From Marinobacterium profundum (GTDB lineage Bacteria > Pseudomonadota > Gammaproteobacteria > Pseudomonadales > Balneatricaceae), in the NCBI RefSeq assembly GCF_001528745.1, contig NZ_BCNS01000091.1:124001-188000 (forward strand): a stretch of 64,000 nt of DNA. The letters are read 5' to 3'. This document shows positions 34,697 to 46,482 of this stretch, in pieces. The notes under the pieces were generated by a model. It did not search any database. It saw nothing but the letters and a program-made list of their open reading frames with translations, and was not told where the DNA came from. The position numbers were made by a program, and so were the translations under genes. Every line of letters starts with the position of its first letter. The stretch's first letter is position 1.

Positions 34697-36331
34697 TCAG
34701 GCGCCGGATGTCGATAGCTGCTCATCCACACCCACTGTAAGCCCTGCGATTGGCTCCAGGCGCAGCGCACGGTGCACCGATATCGCCATCAGCAAGACCA
34801 GAATGGCTGCTGGCAATGCCGCGCAAATGGTGGCGGTCTGCACGGTTTTGAGCCCCCCCGCCCAAAGCAGGCCCGCCGCTATGGCGCCCACCATCAGCCC
34901 CCAGAGAATACGGCTCGCCTGGGGCGGCTCCAGACTGCCACGACAGCTCAGCGTACAAAGCACCAGGGTGCCCGAATCTGCCGAGGTGACGAAATAGGTG
35001 ACCAGCAGCAGGGTCGCCAGGGCGCTCAGCAGCGTGCTGACCGGCAAGCCGGATGCCACCTCGATCTTGTCAAACAAGGTAAAAATGGCCAGGGTGGAAT
35101 CCGTCTTGGTGGCCAGCAGAATATCGCCGCCCTCAAAGGCAGCCTGCTCGACCTGCAGCGGTGCTGCTTCAACCTGCGCCTGGTGTGCCGCCCGATCGGC
35201 ATGTTCATAGCTCAGGGCGGCGCCGCCAAAGGTAGCGATCCAGAAAAAACCAAACAGGGTGGGTGCCAATAGTGCGCCACCGATCAGTTCGCGGATGGTA
35301 CGCCCCCGGGATATGCGGGCGATGAACATGCCGACGAAGGGCGCCCAGGTCAGCCACCAGGCCCAGTAAAAGGCCGTCCACCAGTTCTGCCACTGGGTAT
35401 CATCCTGAGCATCGCTCCACAGGCTCAGGCCAATGATGTTCTGGGCGTAATCGGCGGTGCCTTCAAGGTAGGTATTGAGAATGTAGCGGGTGGGGCCGAA
35501 CAGCAGTACGGCGGCGAGAATCACCAGCGACAGCACCATGTTCCACACCGACAGCAGCTTGATACCGCGCCCGACACCGGACATAACCGACAGTATCGCT
35601 ATCACCGAGATACCACCGATCATGGCGATCTGGCTACCGATGCCCACCTCCATGCCAAACAGCCGCTCCACACCGGTACTCATCTGCACAACGCCAAGAC
35701 CAAAGGAGGTCGCAATACCAAAAGCCGTGATCACCACGATCAGCACATCCAGCATGTGACCAAACCAGCCGTTCAGACGAGCTTCGCCAAACACAGGTGT
35801 AAGGGCTGCACGAATTGTCAGCGGTTTACCCTTGCGGTACGAGAAGTAAGCCAGCGCCAGGGCGGTCATGATGTACAGCGCCCAGGGGTGCAAACCCCAA
35901 TGAAAGAAGCTGATGCGCATGGCGGTCTGAGCCGCTTCATTACTCAGGCTGGTAGCCGAAAAGGGGTTACCGGCGTAGTGCCACATGGGTTCTGCCACTG
36001 ACCAGAACAGCAGGCCTATACCCATGCCGGCGCTAAACAGCATGGATAACCAGGAGCCGAGGCTGAATTCAGGTTTTTCGTTGTCCAGCCCCAGGCGGAT
36101 ATTGCCGAATCGACTCGCCATCAAATACAACAGGAAGATCAGTACCACCGACGCCATCGCCAGGTAGAACCACTTGAAGTGATGCAGGATATCGGTCGAT
36201 ATGCTGCTGAACAGGGCGCCGGCCTTTTCCGCCATCACGGCGCAAACGACGACGAAGCCGATAATCAGTATTTTCGAGATCAGAGTGACAACGGGATCTA
36301 TCCCGCTGAACAGGCCAGTGTTGCTACGCAT
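34697..36331 (-). CDS. BCCT-family betaine/carnitine/choline-type transporter (possible DMSP carrier)
   Basis: A 544-residue, twelve-helix secondary carrier for trimethylammonium or dimethylsulfonium compounds. It has AGMGIGLLFWSVAEP (101-115, the GMGIG ion/substrate loop of BetP-like carriers) and the helix-8 signature FYWAWWLTWAPFVGMFIARISR (321-342) with the aromatic box tryptophans, then GRTIRE. The C-terminal tail is short, about 30 residues, so osmotic-sensor activity as in BetP is doubtful. It lies downstream of an EamA gene and a DddP-type DMSP lyase on the same strand; Halomonas uses a BCCT protein (DddT) next to DMSP genes. Uptake of DMSP is therefore a reasonable guess, glycine betaine the main alternative. 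Confidence 0.92.
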   Translation of the reverse strand: MRSNTGLFSGIDPVVTLISKILIIGFVVVCAVMAEKAGALFSSISTDILHHFKWFYLAMASVVLIFLLYLMASRFGNIRLGLDNEKPEFSLGSWLSMLFSAGMGIGLLFWSVAEPMWHYAGNPFSATSLSNEAAQTAMRISFFHWGLHPWALYIMTALALAYFSYRKGKPLTIRAALTPVFGEARLNGWFGHMLDVLIVVITAFGIATSFGLGVVQMSTGVERLFGMEVGIGSQIAMIGGISVIAILSVMSGVGRGIKLLSVWNMVLSLVILAAVLLFGPTRYILNTYLEGTADYAQNIIGLSLWSDAQDDTQWQNWWTAFYWAWWLTWAPFVGMFIARISRGRTIRELIGGALLAPTLFGFFWIATFGGAALSYEHADRAAHQAQVEAAPLQVEQAAFEGGDILLATKTDSTLAIFTLFDKIEVASGLPVSTLLSALATLLLVTYFVTSADSGTLVLCTLSCRGSLEPPQASRILWGLMVGAIAAGLLWAGGLKTVQTATICAALPAAILVLLMAISVHRALRLEPIAGLTVGVDEQLSTSGA

Positions 36332-36477
36332 GTAAGCTCTCCGCTTTTATTCTTAGATGGAGAGAACCGAGGCCCAAAGCCTGCAGGGCCGTTCAGCTTC
36401 TCCTGCAGGCATAGTGTGGAAATAGACCCCGGGCTTCAAACGACTTTTTAGCCCAGGGCTAATGAGTTTTGATCATG

Positions 36478-37350
36478 TCAGGAAACACAGGCAGGCTGAG
36501 ATCGAGACTGTGACCAGATCATCAGCAAGGCGGCTCCAAGCACCATGACTCCGCCCAGCAGGCTGTTTTCACTCAGGGTTTCATGCAGTATCAGCCAGGC
36601 CCAGAAGATTGAAGCCACCGGCTCCAGCGTCGAGAATATGGCCACATCAAACTGACGCCTGAGCATGCCGATGCCCTTTATCAGCAACAGAAAGGGAATG
36701 AAGGTCGAAACAATGCCAAGCGCGAGTACCGCACTCCAGCCTCGTACCGTCTGGGGAAGGTCGGCGTACCCCAGAATGGCCGGCACCGAGAACACCAGCG
36801 CCGCCCCGATCAGTGTCCAGGCAGAGGAGCCCAGCGCATCACCAACGGGCATCCAGCGCGGCGCCCCCACCAGATAGGCGCTGTAAAACAGTGCCGCCCC
36901 CAGGCCAAACAGGATGCCAACCCAGGAACCGGCGAAGTCGCCATCCAGGGTGAAATACACCCCCGCCAGGGCACCAATCAGCGCCAGCAGGCGAGACCCC
37001 GTAAGGCTTTCCTGGCGCCGTGCCCAGCCCTGCAGAAACACCAACAGTGGGAACAGGCTGAGCAGCATGACGGTCAGACTCACGGTGACCTGTTGTAGCG
37101 CAATGAAATAGCACAGCGATGCCATGCCGTTAATCATTCCCAGCACTCCAGCACCCGGTCTCAGTCGCCGGGTTTTAGCGGGAATAAACACTAACAGCAG
37201 GACGCTGGGCACCAGGAAACGCAACCACACCAGCCCCAGCGCATTGGCACCGTCTGCATAGACTTCGCGGGCAAACAGCGGCTGCAGGCTAAAGCCCAGC
37301 GCCGCCAGCAGTACCAGGGATGCACCCTGCAGATAAAACTTGATTGGCAT
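36478..37350 (-). CDS. EamA/DMT-family transporter in the dddP cluster
   Basis: A 290-residue permease with ten predicted helices in two EamA repeats (about 5-130 and 145-285). GASLVLLAALGFSLQPLFAREVYADGANALGLVWLRFL is the usual first-repeat pattern. The second ends in TLEPVASIFWAWLILHETLSENSLLGGVMVLGAAL, typical of the family. An in-frame GTG at 37365 is possible; ATG 37350 better matches homologue starts. It lies between dddP and the BCCT gene on the same strand. A role in moving a DMSP breakdown product or an amino acid is possible, but not shown. Confidence 0.87.
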   Translation of the reverse strand: MPIKFYLQGASLVLLAALGFSLQPLFAREVYADGANALGLVWLRFLVPSVLLLVFIPAKTRRLRPGAGVLGMINGMASLCYFIALQQVTVSLTVMLLSLFPLLVFLQGWARRQESLTGSRLLALIGALAGVYFTLDGDFAGSWVGILFGLGAALFYSAYLVGAPRWMPVGDALGSSAWTLIGAALVFSVPAILGYADLPQTVRGWSAVLALGIVSTFIPFLLLIKGIGMLRRQFDVAIFSTLEPVASIFWAWLILHETLSENSLLGGVMVLGAALLMIWSQSRSQPACVS

Positions 37351-37365
37351 GATTAAGGTGTCCAC

Positions 37366-37611
37366 AAAGGAAAAAGGGACTCACCGGTCAATGCGATGAA
37401 TCCCAAAAAAAGTGTTTCTGACCCGGCGACTCTCACCGCAGGGTTATTAGCTTGGGTAAACGGTGCGATTTGCTTCGCTCATCAGCACCCGACAAAAGCC
37501 GCTAACTCCAGACCTGGAGATCCCTCCGATCTGGCAGAACAGCTCATGTTGAGTCGTGGCGTGATCGCACACACGCGTCCAAGCGTATGCGTATGCGTCA
37601 TCTCCGACAGG
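37366..37611 (-). promoter_or_regulatory. Structured 246-nt leader/spacer between dddP and EamA gene
   Basis: No credible gene is present. Read leftward, it contains repeated GCATAC units (37585-37600), a CTCCA/TGGAG hairpin near 37505-37520, a GGTGC/GCACC stem enclosing about 18 nt (37462-37489), and an ACCC-GCG/CGC-GGGT hairpin (37419-37445) followed about 10 nt later by seven U. It may end the dddP transcript or act as a leader of the EamA gene. I could not match it to a known riboswitch. Confidence 0.35.
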
Positions 37612-38865
37612 TTAAGCGCGCAGCCAGTCGTCCTGCCACGGATAATGTGACAGCGGCTCGCAGCCATCGGCGGTAATCAGTACCTGCTGTTCCAGCTTGA
37701 TACCTTCAGCGCCACCCTTGGCACCTATGTAGCTCTCAACGCAGACCACCATATTCTCCTCGAACAGGCCATCGTAGCCGCCGCTATCCCAGTCCTTGCC
37801 GGCATGGGCTACGGCCGGAAACTCATCCGCCAATCCGACGCCATGCACCAGGCAGCAATAGCGGTTGTGATGAAATTCTGCCGGAATCGGCCAGGCACTA
37901 TGGGTAAAATCCCGATAACTGAGCCCGGCCCTGAGAAGCTCCATATTGGTATGGATTTGTTCATGGGCCAGACTATAAAGCCTGCGCTGCTCATCCGTAG
38001 GGGCAACATGGCCGACCGTCCAGGCCCTGGAAATATCCGCGCAGTAGCCGTAGGGGCCAATCAGGTCGGTGTCAAAAGACACTATCTCGCCGGCCTGCAT
38101 AACCCTGTCACTGGACTCCTGCATCCAGGGGTTGGTGCGCGGCCCTGAGGCCAAAAGCCGGGTCTCGATCCACTCGCCGCCATTGCGGATATTCTCGTAA
38201 TGCAGCCAGGCCCAGAGTTCGTTTTCCGTCATGCCTGGGCGCAGCTCATCGTGCATGCGGACGATTCCCTGCTCGCAGACATTGATGGTCCAGCGCATCA
38301 GCGCCAGCTCGTCCGTCGACTTGATGCGACGGGCTTCCTCCATCAGGCTATGGCCTTCAACAACCTTCACATCCAGACGCTGTAACAGTTCAAGCCCTTC
38401 GAACTCGGCTTTGTCTACCGCCAGGCGCGCACCCTTGCCACCATAATGACGTAGCAGATCCGCGATTTCGGCGGCCCAGAGCGCGGCTTTCTCACCCATG
38501 CGCGAACCCGCACCGAAGTAGCTCCAGTTCAGCGCCGGACGAATCTCGTCGATCAGCTCATTGCCGTGCTGCAGATGCTCGCAGTTGTGGAACTCCCACA
38601 GGATCACCGGACCCTCTGCAAACACCAGCGCATAGCGGGCATAGTTGTGCAGCGTCCAGACCTGCATGTTCGAACTGTCGGTGGCGTAACGTATATTCAC
38701 CGGGTCGTACAGCAGCATGGCGGTGCAATCATTTGCCCGCAGTTGCTCGCGCACACGCTGCAGACGATAACGCTTGGCCGCACTGTGCGTCTCTGGCGTG
38801 ACAGGGTTGCGCAGCGGCGCCTCTACGACAGATAGCTTTTCACTGCACTGGTTTTTGTCGGGCAT
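37612..38865 (-). CDS. dddP: DMSP lyase DddP (M24 metallopeptidase fold)
   Basis: Probably cleaves dimethylsulfoniopropionate to dimethyl sulfide and acrylate in the cytosol. The 417 residues follow the pita-bread M24 fold. YDPVNIRYATDSSNMQVW (53-70) and ENIRNGGEWIETRLLASGPR (224-243) resemble alphaproteobacterial DddP much more than ordinary Xaa-Pro peptidases. By comparison with the Ruegeria DddP numbering I recall, all metal ligands are present (D265, D267, D277, H341, E377, E392), as are the residues matching catalytic Asp377 (D347, in HGVGLADEF) and Tyr366 (Y336); offsets are a constant 29-30. An AAAGGTGAG sequence precedes ATG 38865. Alternative: an M24 creatinase or aminopeptidase. Confidence 0.82.
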   Translation of the reverse strand: MPDKNQCSEKLSVVEAPLRNPVTPETHSAAKRYRLQRVREQLRANDCTAMLLYDPVNIRYATDSSNMQVWTLHNYARYALVFAEGPVILWEFHNCEHLQHGNELIDEIRPALNWSYFGAGSRMGEKAALWAAEIADLLRHYGGKGARLAVDKAEFEGLELLQRLDVKVVEGHSLMEEARRIKSTDELALMRWTINVCEQGIVRMHDELRPGMTENELWAWLHYENIRNGGEWIETRLLASGPRTNPWMQESSDRVMQAGEIVSFDTDLIGPYGYCADISRAWTVGHVAPTDEQRRLYSLAHEQIHTNMELLRAGLSYRDFTHSAWPIPAEFHHNRYCCLVHGVGLADEFPAVAHAGKDWDSGGYDGLFEENMVVCVESYIGAKGGAEGIKLEQQVLITADGCEPLSHYPWQDDWLRA

Positions 38866-39903
38866 AACTCACCTTTAAAGGCAGCATATTGTCGTTGTTC
38901 TGGCGTCAAAAATACGCTAATCAGAGGCGCTGTAAATCGACAAATACTCACCGGGTCATTACCAAAAATCACCCTGCTCAGAGCCCCGTCATAACCCGGT
39001 ACGCGTGACGCCCAAGCGGATCAATCGACGGTCATCACCACAGTCGATAGCAACAGAGAATTCAGCAAAATATCGAATTTGGAATCTTCAATACAGGATT
39101 TTGATTTATACAGGCAAGATCTGCACAGCCAGAAAAGTATCCACAGGAAATAACTGCAAAATAGTTATTCACTGATATAACTTTACTCACAGAGAAAAGC
39201 GCCGCAGCCGGTAAAACAAGGTTATTCACAGGCGGTTATTTAGTGACTATACAGCTGCTATCCCACTATGAAACAACAGCTATTCAACCAGGTTGTTCAA
39301 TATACAAATAGCTGTTTTATATAGATTTATACCAATTACGCACAGAAACTATCAACATAGCCAGACTAGGTGCCCAGGGTGACGGCTGTAAGATATAGGG
39401 AAGGCGCACTGCGAATTGAGTCACTGTGGATAGAACCTCATCTTGCCAACAGCTTATTGACAGAAAGGGCACAGCAGCGGCAAATATCCGTGTGAACTGC
39501 CAGGCTCGATTTTATCCTGTGCATAGCTACGGGATAGACCTTTGGATATCACTGTGTGTAACTACCCCTGTGCATAACCACCTGTTTCATCAACAGCCTA
39601 TGCAACGCTTGCTCCCCCATCCGATAGCACCTTCATAACAACCTAGCAACTCTCGCAACATATTGTTTTATATAGATAATAATGCCTTTTAAACAGAAGA
39701 GGCCTTTACTAATAACAACAACAATTACTAAACACATATATAAAGAAAAATATATTTAACTCTTTAAGATCTAAAAGCGTTGAACAAAGGGAGTGTTCAT
39801 TTTTTGAACATTTTCTAATCGACAACATGGGAGTATACTTAGCGCCCATTTTACGACTGGCTCATCTGTCAGGCGGGCAATACTCAACCAGAGGTAATCA
39901 TCG
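38866..39903. other. oriC: Candidate origin of replication (oriC) upstream of mnmG
   Basis: This 1,038-bp gap has no credible gene and is much more AT-rich than its surroundings. DnaA-box-like 9-mers match TTATNCACA on the plus strand at 39222-39230 (exact) and 39137-39145 (one mismatch), with weaker copies at 39165 and 39183. On the minus strand they are at 39569-39577 (exact), 39425-39433, 39518-39526 and 39553-39561 (one mismatch each). An unwinding-element-like stretch, nearly all A/T with TATATA tracts, spans about 39655-39780, next to mnmG. The layout resembles E. coli and Vibrio oriC beside mnmG. parAB, gyrB, dnaA and dnaN are all within 16 kb. Confidence 0.8.
39794..39839 (+). promoter_or_regulatory. 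Palindrome and candidate promoter of mnmG
   Basis: Inverted repeat TGTTCA-N5-TGAACA at 39794-39810, followed by TATACT at 39834-39839 as a candidate -10 box, 65 bp before the mnmG start. The repeat sits where a -35 region or operator would be. The -35 box itself is unclear. Confidence 0.45.
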
Positions 39904-41798
<1,895 letters not shown>

Positions 41799-41799
<1 letters not shown>

Positions 41800-42425
41800 T
41801 GGACGCAAAATTCAAGGAACAGCTATTGCGCCAAAGCGGTGCAATGGGAATCGAACTGACCCAGCAACAGGCAGACCAGTTGATGGCCTATCTGGCATTG
41901 CTGGTGAAATGGAACAAGGCTTACAACCTCACCGCCGTGCGTGATCCGGCGCAAATGGTAACCCGCCATCTGCTCGACAGCCTCAGTGTGCTGCCCCATA
42001 TCCAGGGGCCCCGTCTGATCGATGTGGGCAGTGGCCCGGGCCTTCCCGGCATACCCCTGGCGATCTGTCGCCCCGATATAGCGGTAACCACGCTGGACAG
42101 CAACGGCAAAAAGACCCGTTTTCAGCAGCAGGTAAAGGCGGAACTGGGGCTCGATAACCTTGAGGTGATCAATGCCCGGGCCGAAAACTGTGACCGGCCG
42201 CCATTTGATCAGGTGATTTCCCGCGCCTTCGCCTCGCTGGAGGCCATGCTGCACTGGACCTCCCACCTGTGCCGCGAAGATGGTGTTTTTCTTGCAATGA
42301 AAGGTCTGTATCCTGATGACGAACTCCAGGCACTCACGCCTGGAATCGAACTCAAGGCCAGTCATCCCCTGCGGGTGCCGGGCAGTGAGGGTGCACGTCA
42401 TCTGCTGATTCTCGGGAGAGCCTGA
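41799..42425 (+). CDS. rsmG: 16S rRNA m7G527 methyltransferase
   Basis: SAM-dependent methylation of G527 in 16S rRNA; loss gives low-level streptomycin resistance in many bacteria. The 208 residues show [25 protein letters not shown] (about 46-70), the SAM loop [21 protein letters not shown] (about 73-93) and [15 protein letters not shown]. It overlaps mnmG by one base (TAATG) and lies 2 bp before the parA start, so mnmG-rsmG-parA-parB is likely one operon. Confidence 0.98.
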
Positions 42426-42427
42426 CC

Positions 42428-43258
42428 TTGGCGAAAATCCTCACCATCACCAACCAGAAAGGCGGGGTGGGCAAGACAACGACCTGCGTCAATCTGGCAG
42501 CGTCACTGGCGGCGACCAAAAAGCGCGTGCTGATGATCGACCTGGACCCCCAGGGCAATGCCACCATGGGCAGCGGTATCGACAAACATACCCTCAAGCT
42601 GTCGGCCTATGATGTACTCACCGACCAGGCCAGCGCCGCAGAGGCGCGTCTGACCGAGGTGCCGGGTGGCTATCATGTAATCGGTGCCAATGGCGATCTG
42701 ACTGCCGCCGAGGTTGAGCTGCTGAGCCTGCCACGGCGCGAGTTCCGCCTCAAGATGGCGTTGCTCGAAGTGGTGGATGAGTATGACTATATACTGCTCG
42801 ACAATCCGCCCTCGCTGAACCTCCTGACCGTCAATGCCCTGGCCTGTTCCAGCGGCGTGATTATCCCCATGCAGTGCGAGTACTACGCGCTTGAGGGGAT
42901 CAGCGCTCTGGTGGGCACCATCAACAAGATCAATCAGCGTCTTAATCCGGAACTGAAGATTGAAGGCATTCTGCGTACCATGTTCGACCCGCGCATGAGC
43001 CTGACCCGCGATGTCTCCAACCATCTGGTGGACTACTTCGGTGATCAGGTCTATCGCACTGTAATTCCGCGCAATGTACGTCTGGCCGAGGCACCCAGTC
43101 ATGGGCTGCCGGCGCTGATGTACGATAAAAGCTCCCGCGGCGCTCTGGCTTACCTCGCGCTGGCGGGTGAGCTTATTCGCAAGACGGCGCAGGTTAAGGC
43201 GGCCGAGGCTGCCGATACCACGGCGGCTGATAAAGCACAGGTACAGGAAACAAACTGA
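42428..43258 (+). CDS. parA: Chromosome-partitioning ATPase ParA (Soj)
   Basis: Walker-type ATPase that forms nucleoid gradients moved by ParB-parS complexes. The 276 residues start with a TTG codon and read MAKILTITNQKGGVGKTTTCVNLAA, the deviant Walker A motif with its signature lysine (K11/K16). LLIDLDPQGNATMGSG-like (RVLMIDLDPQGNATMG) and DYILLDNPPSLNLLTVNAL are the switch motifs. The Ala- and Asp-rich C-terminal tail (about 258-276) is variable in the family. The TTG lies 2 bp after rsmG, and the stop overlaps the parB ATG. Confidence 0.97.
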   Translation: MAKILTITNQKGGVGKTTTCVNLAASLAATKKRVLMIDLDPQGNATMGSGIDKHTLKLSAYDVLTDQASAAEARLTEVPGGYHVIGANGDLTAAEVELLSLPRREFRLKMALLEVVDEYDYILLDNPPSLNLLTVNALACSSGVIIPMQCEYYALEGISALVGTINKINQRLNPELKIEGILRTMFDPRMSLTRDVSNHLVDYFGDQVYRTVIPRNVRLAEAPSHGLPALMYDKSSRGALAYLALAGELIRKTAQVKAAEAADTTAADKAQVQETN

Positions 43259-44136
43259 TGGCTGCAATGAAACGGGGCCTGGGACGCGGGCTGGATGCGT
43301 TACTGTCCACGGTGGAACAGGTACATGAACCGGTGAGCCGGGAAGCGGCCGCGCCGCTGGAGGGCTTTCGACTGCTGTCGGTCGACGCCATTCAGCGTGG
43401 CCGCTATCAGCCCAGGCGTGATCTGGAACCCGGTGCCCTGGAAGAACTGGCCGATTCAATTCGCGCCCAGGGCATCATGCAGCCGATCGTGGTGCGCTCG
43501 GTGGACGGCAAGGACCGCTTCGAGATTATTGCCGGTGAGCGCCGCTGGCGCGCCGGCCAAATGGCGGGCCTGACCGAAATCCCGGTGCTGGTGCGCGAAG
43601 TATCCGATGAGTCTGCCATCGCCATGGCACTGATCGAAAACATTCAGCGCGAAAACCTCAATCCCATCGAAGAAGCCGTGGCACTGCAGCGGCTGCAGCA
43701 GGAATTCGAGCTGACACAGCAGCAGGTCGCCAAGGCTGTAGGCAAATCACGTTCGACTATTGCCAATCTTCTGCGGCTGATGAAGCTGGAGGAAGAGGTC
43801 AAGAAGATGCTCGACTACGGCGACCTCGAAATGGGCCATGCCCGTGCGCTGCTGTCACTGGAAAGCGAAGCTCAGCTTGAAGCCGCCAGAGAGGTGGTTG
43901 CCCGCGGCCTCACCGTACGTCAGACGGAAGCTTTGGTGCGCAAACTGCAAGCTCCGGAAACCCCAAGTGCTGCACCTGCAAAGCCCGATCAGGGACTGGA
44001 ACAGCTGGCCGGCGAGCTGTCGCAGCGCTTTTCGACGCCCGTTACCATCAGTCGCAATGCCCGCGGCAACGGCAAGATCACTATTGCCTACAGTGGCGAA
44101 GCCGAGCTGGATGCCATTCTGAAGACCCTCAAATAA
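43258..44136 (+). CDS. parB: Chromosome-partitioning protein ParB (Spo0J)
   Basis: CTP-dependent DNA clamp that loads at parS and spreads. The 292 residues contain the ParB/Srx CTPase domain (about 40-130) with IMQPIVVR and the C-box GERRWRAGQMAGLTEIPV, ENIQRENLNPIEEAVALQRLQQEFELTQQQVAKAVGKSRSTIANLLRLM (central helix-turn-helix region, about 130-190) and a C-terminal dimerisation domain (about 245-292). It overlaps parA by one base. Two parS-like sites are present in the window at 13.87 and 17.08 kb. Confidence 0.98.
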   Translation: MAAMKRGLGRGLDALLSTVEQVHEPVSREAAAPLEGFRLLSVDAIQRGRYQPRRDLEPGALEELADSIRAQGIMQPIVVRSVDGKDRFEIIAGERRWRAGQMAGLTEIPVLVREVSDESAIAMALIENIQRENLNPIEEAVALQRLQQEFELTQQQVAKAVGKSRSTIANLLRLMKLEEEVKKMLDYGDLEMGHARALLSLESEAQLEAAREVVARGLTVRQTEALVRKLQAPETPSAAPAKPDQGLEQLAGELSQRFSTPVTISRNARGNGKITIAYSGEAELDAILKTLK

Positions 44137-44287
44137 GTTGCTGCTTTTTTGCACACTCAGGCCCGGCGCGGCTTTGCCGGCCGGGGCGGGTGGCAAAACA
44201 CAGAGAATAGCCGCAGCGCAGCCCCTGTAAGCCGTATTCGCAAGGGGTGATGCTCTAGTACCTTAGTGCAAAAGGCGCTGACTTCGG

Positions 44288-44316
44288 TTGATGCCTTACA
44301 GCAATACCCCTATAAT
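44288..44316 (+). promoter_or_regulatory. Sigma70 promoter of the atp operon
   Basis: TTGATG, exact 17-bp spacer, TATAAT, 63 bp before atpI. It is the best sigma70 match in the window and sits in the 243-bp gap after parB. Confidence 0.8.
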
Positions 44317-44379
44317 CGGCACGCTGTTTAGGGGGTAGTCGCCAAAACAGTCTAGGCTGATCGGGTTGAACTCGGGGAT

Positions 44380-44790
44380 ATGATGGGAAACCAGCGCACA
44401 GGTGCCCAGTCCCGGGATACAGGGAAAGATGTCCTTGGCATTCTGTTAATTCAGGCTATTGTTGTACTGCTGCTGTCGGCGGCACTGCTGCTGAAAGGGA
44501 ATGTTCTGGCATACTCGGCACTGCTGGGTGGGCTTATTTATCTGATTCCCAATCTGTACGTGACGTTGCGTACACTACCCCACCGCGCAGGCTCCACCGC
44601 TGGAATGGTGCTTGCGCAGTTGTATATCGGCCAAATATGGAAAATGGCACTGTCAGTCGCAGGGTTCACCGCGACCTTCATCTGGGTTAAACCCCTCAGT
44701 CCATTTTCCATATTTGGTACATTCATTCTGTTGCAGCTGCTGGGTATGCTGCTGCTGATGATGTCCAGACAACGGTTCCTGAAACTTTAA
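44380..44790 (+). CDS. atpI: ATP synthase subunit I
   Basis: A 136-residue membrane protein with four predicted helices (about 22-42, 46-65, 80-103, 106-130), thought to aid c-ring assembly or Mg2+ uptake. Residues ALLGGLIYLIPNLYVTLRTL are typical for AtpI. It is the first gene of atpIBEFHAGDC. Two adjacent ATGs are possible starts (44380, 44383). Confidence 0.92.
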   Translation: MMGNQRTGAQSRDTGKDVLGILLIQAIVVLLLSAALLLKGNVLAYSALLGGLIYLIPNLYVTLRTLPHRAGSTAGMVLAQLYIGQIWKMALSVAGFTATFIWVKPLSPFSIFGTFILLQLLGMLLLMMSRQRFLKL

Positions 44791-44794
44791 GTGA

Positions 44795-45628
<834 letters not shown>

Positions 45629-45656
45629 TTGAAGTATTGGTCAGGGAAAATTGTAA

Positions 45657-46470
<814 letters not shown>

Positions 46471-46482
46471 GCGAGGTTTATG

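Noticed and set aside
37455-37490. CTGATGAG followed by CGAAGC, resembling a hammerhead ribozyme core
   Set aside because: There is no stem II between the two core pieces and the GAAA and GUC cleavage parts are missing, so a hammerhead cannot form.
37396-37650. 84-codon plus-strand frame between the EamA gene and dddP
   Set aside because: No homology or ribosome-binding site; it crosses the dddP end. The stretch is better read as an untranslated structured region.
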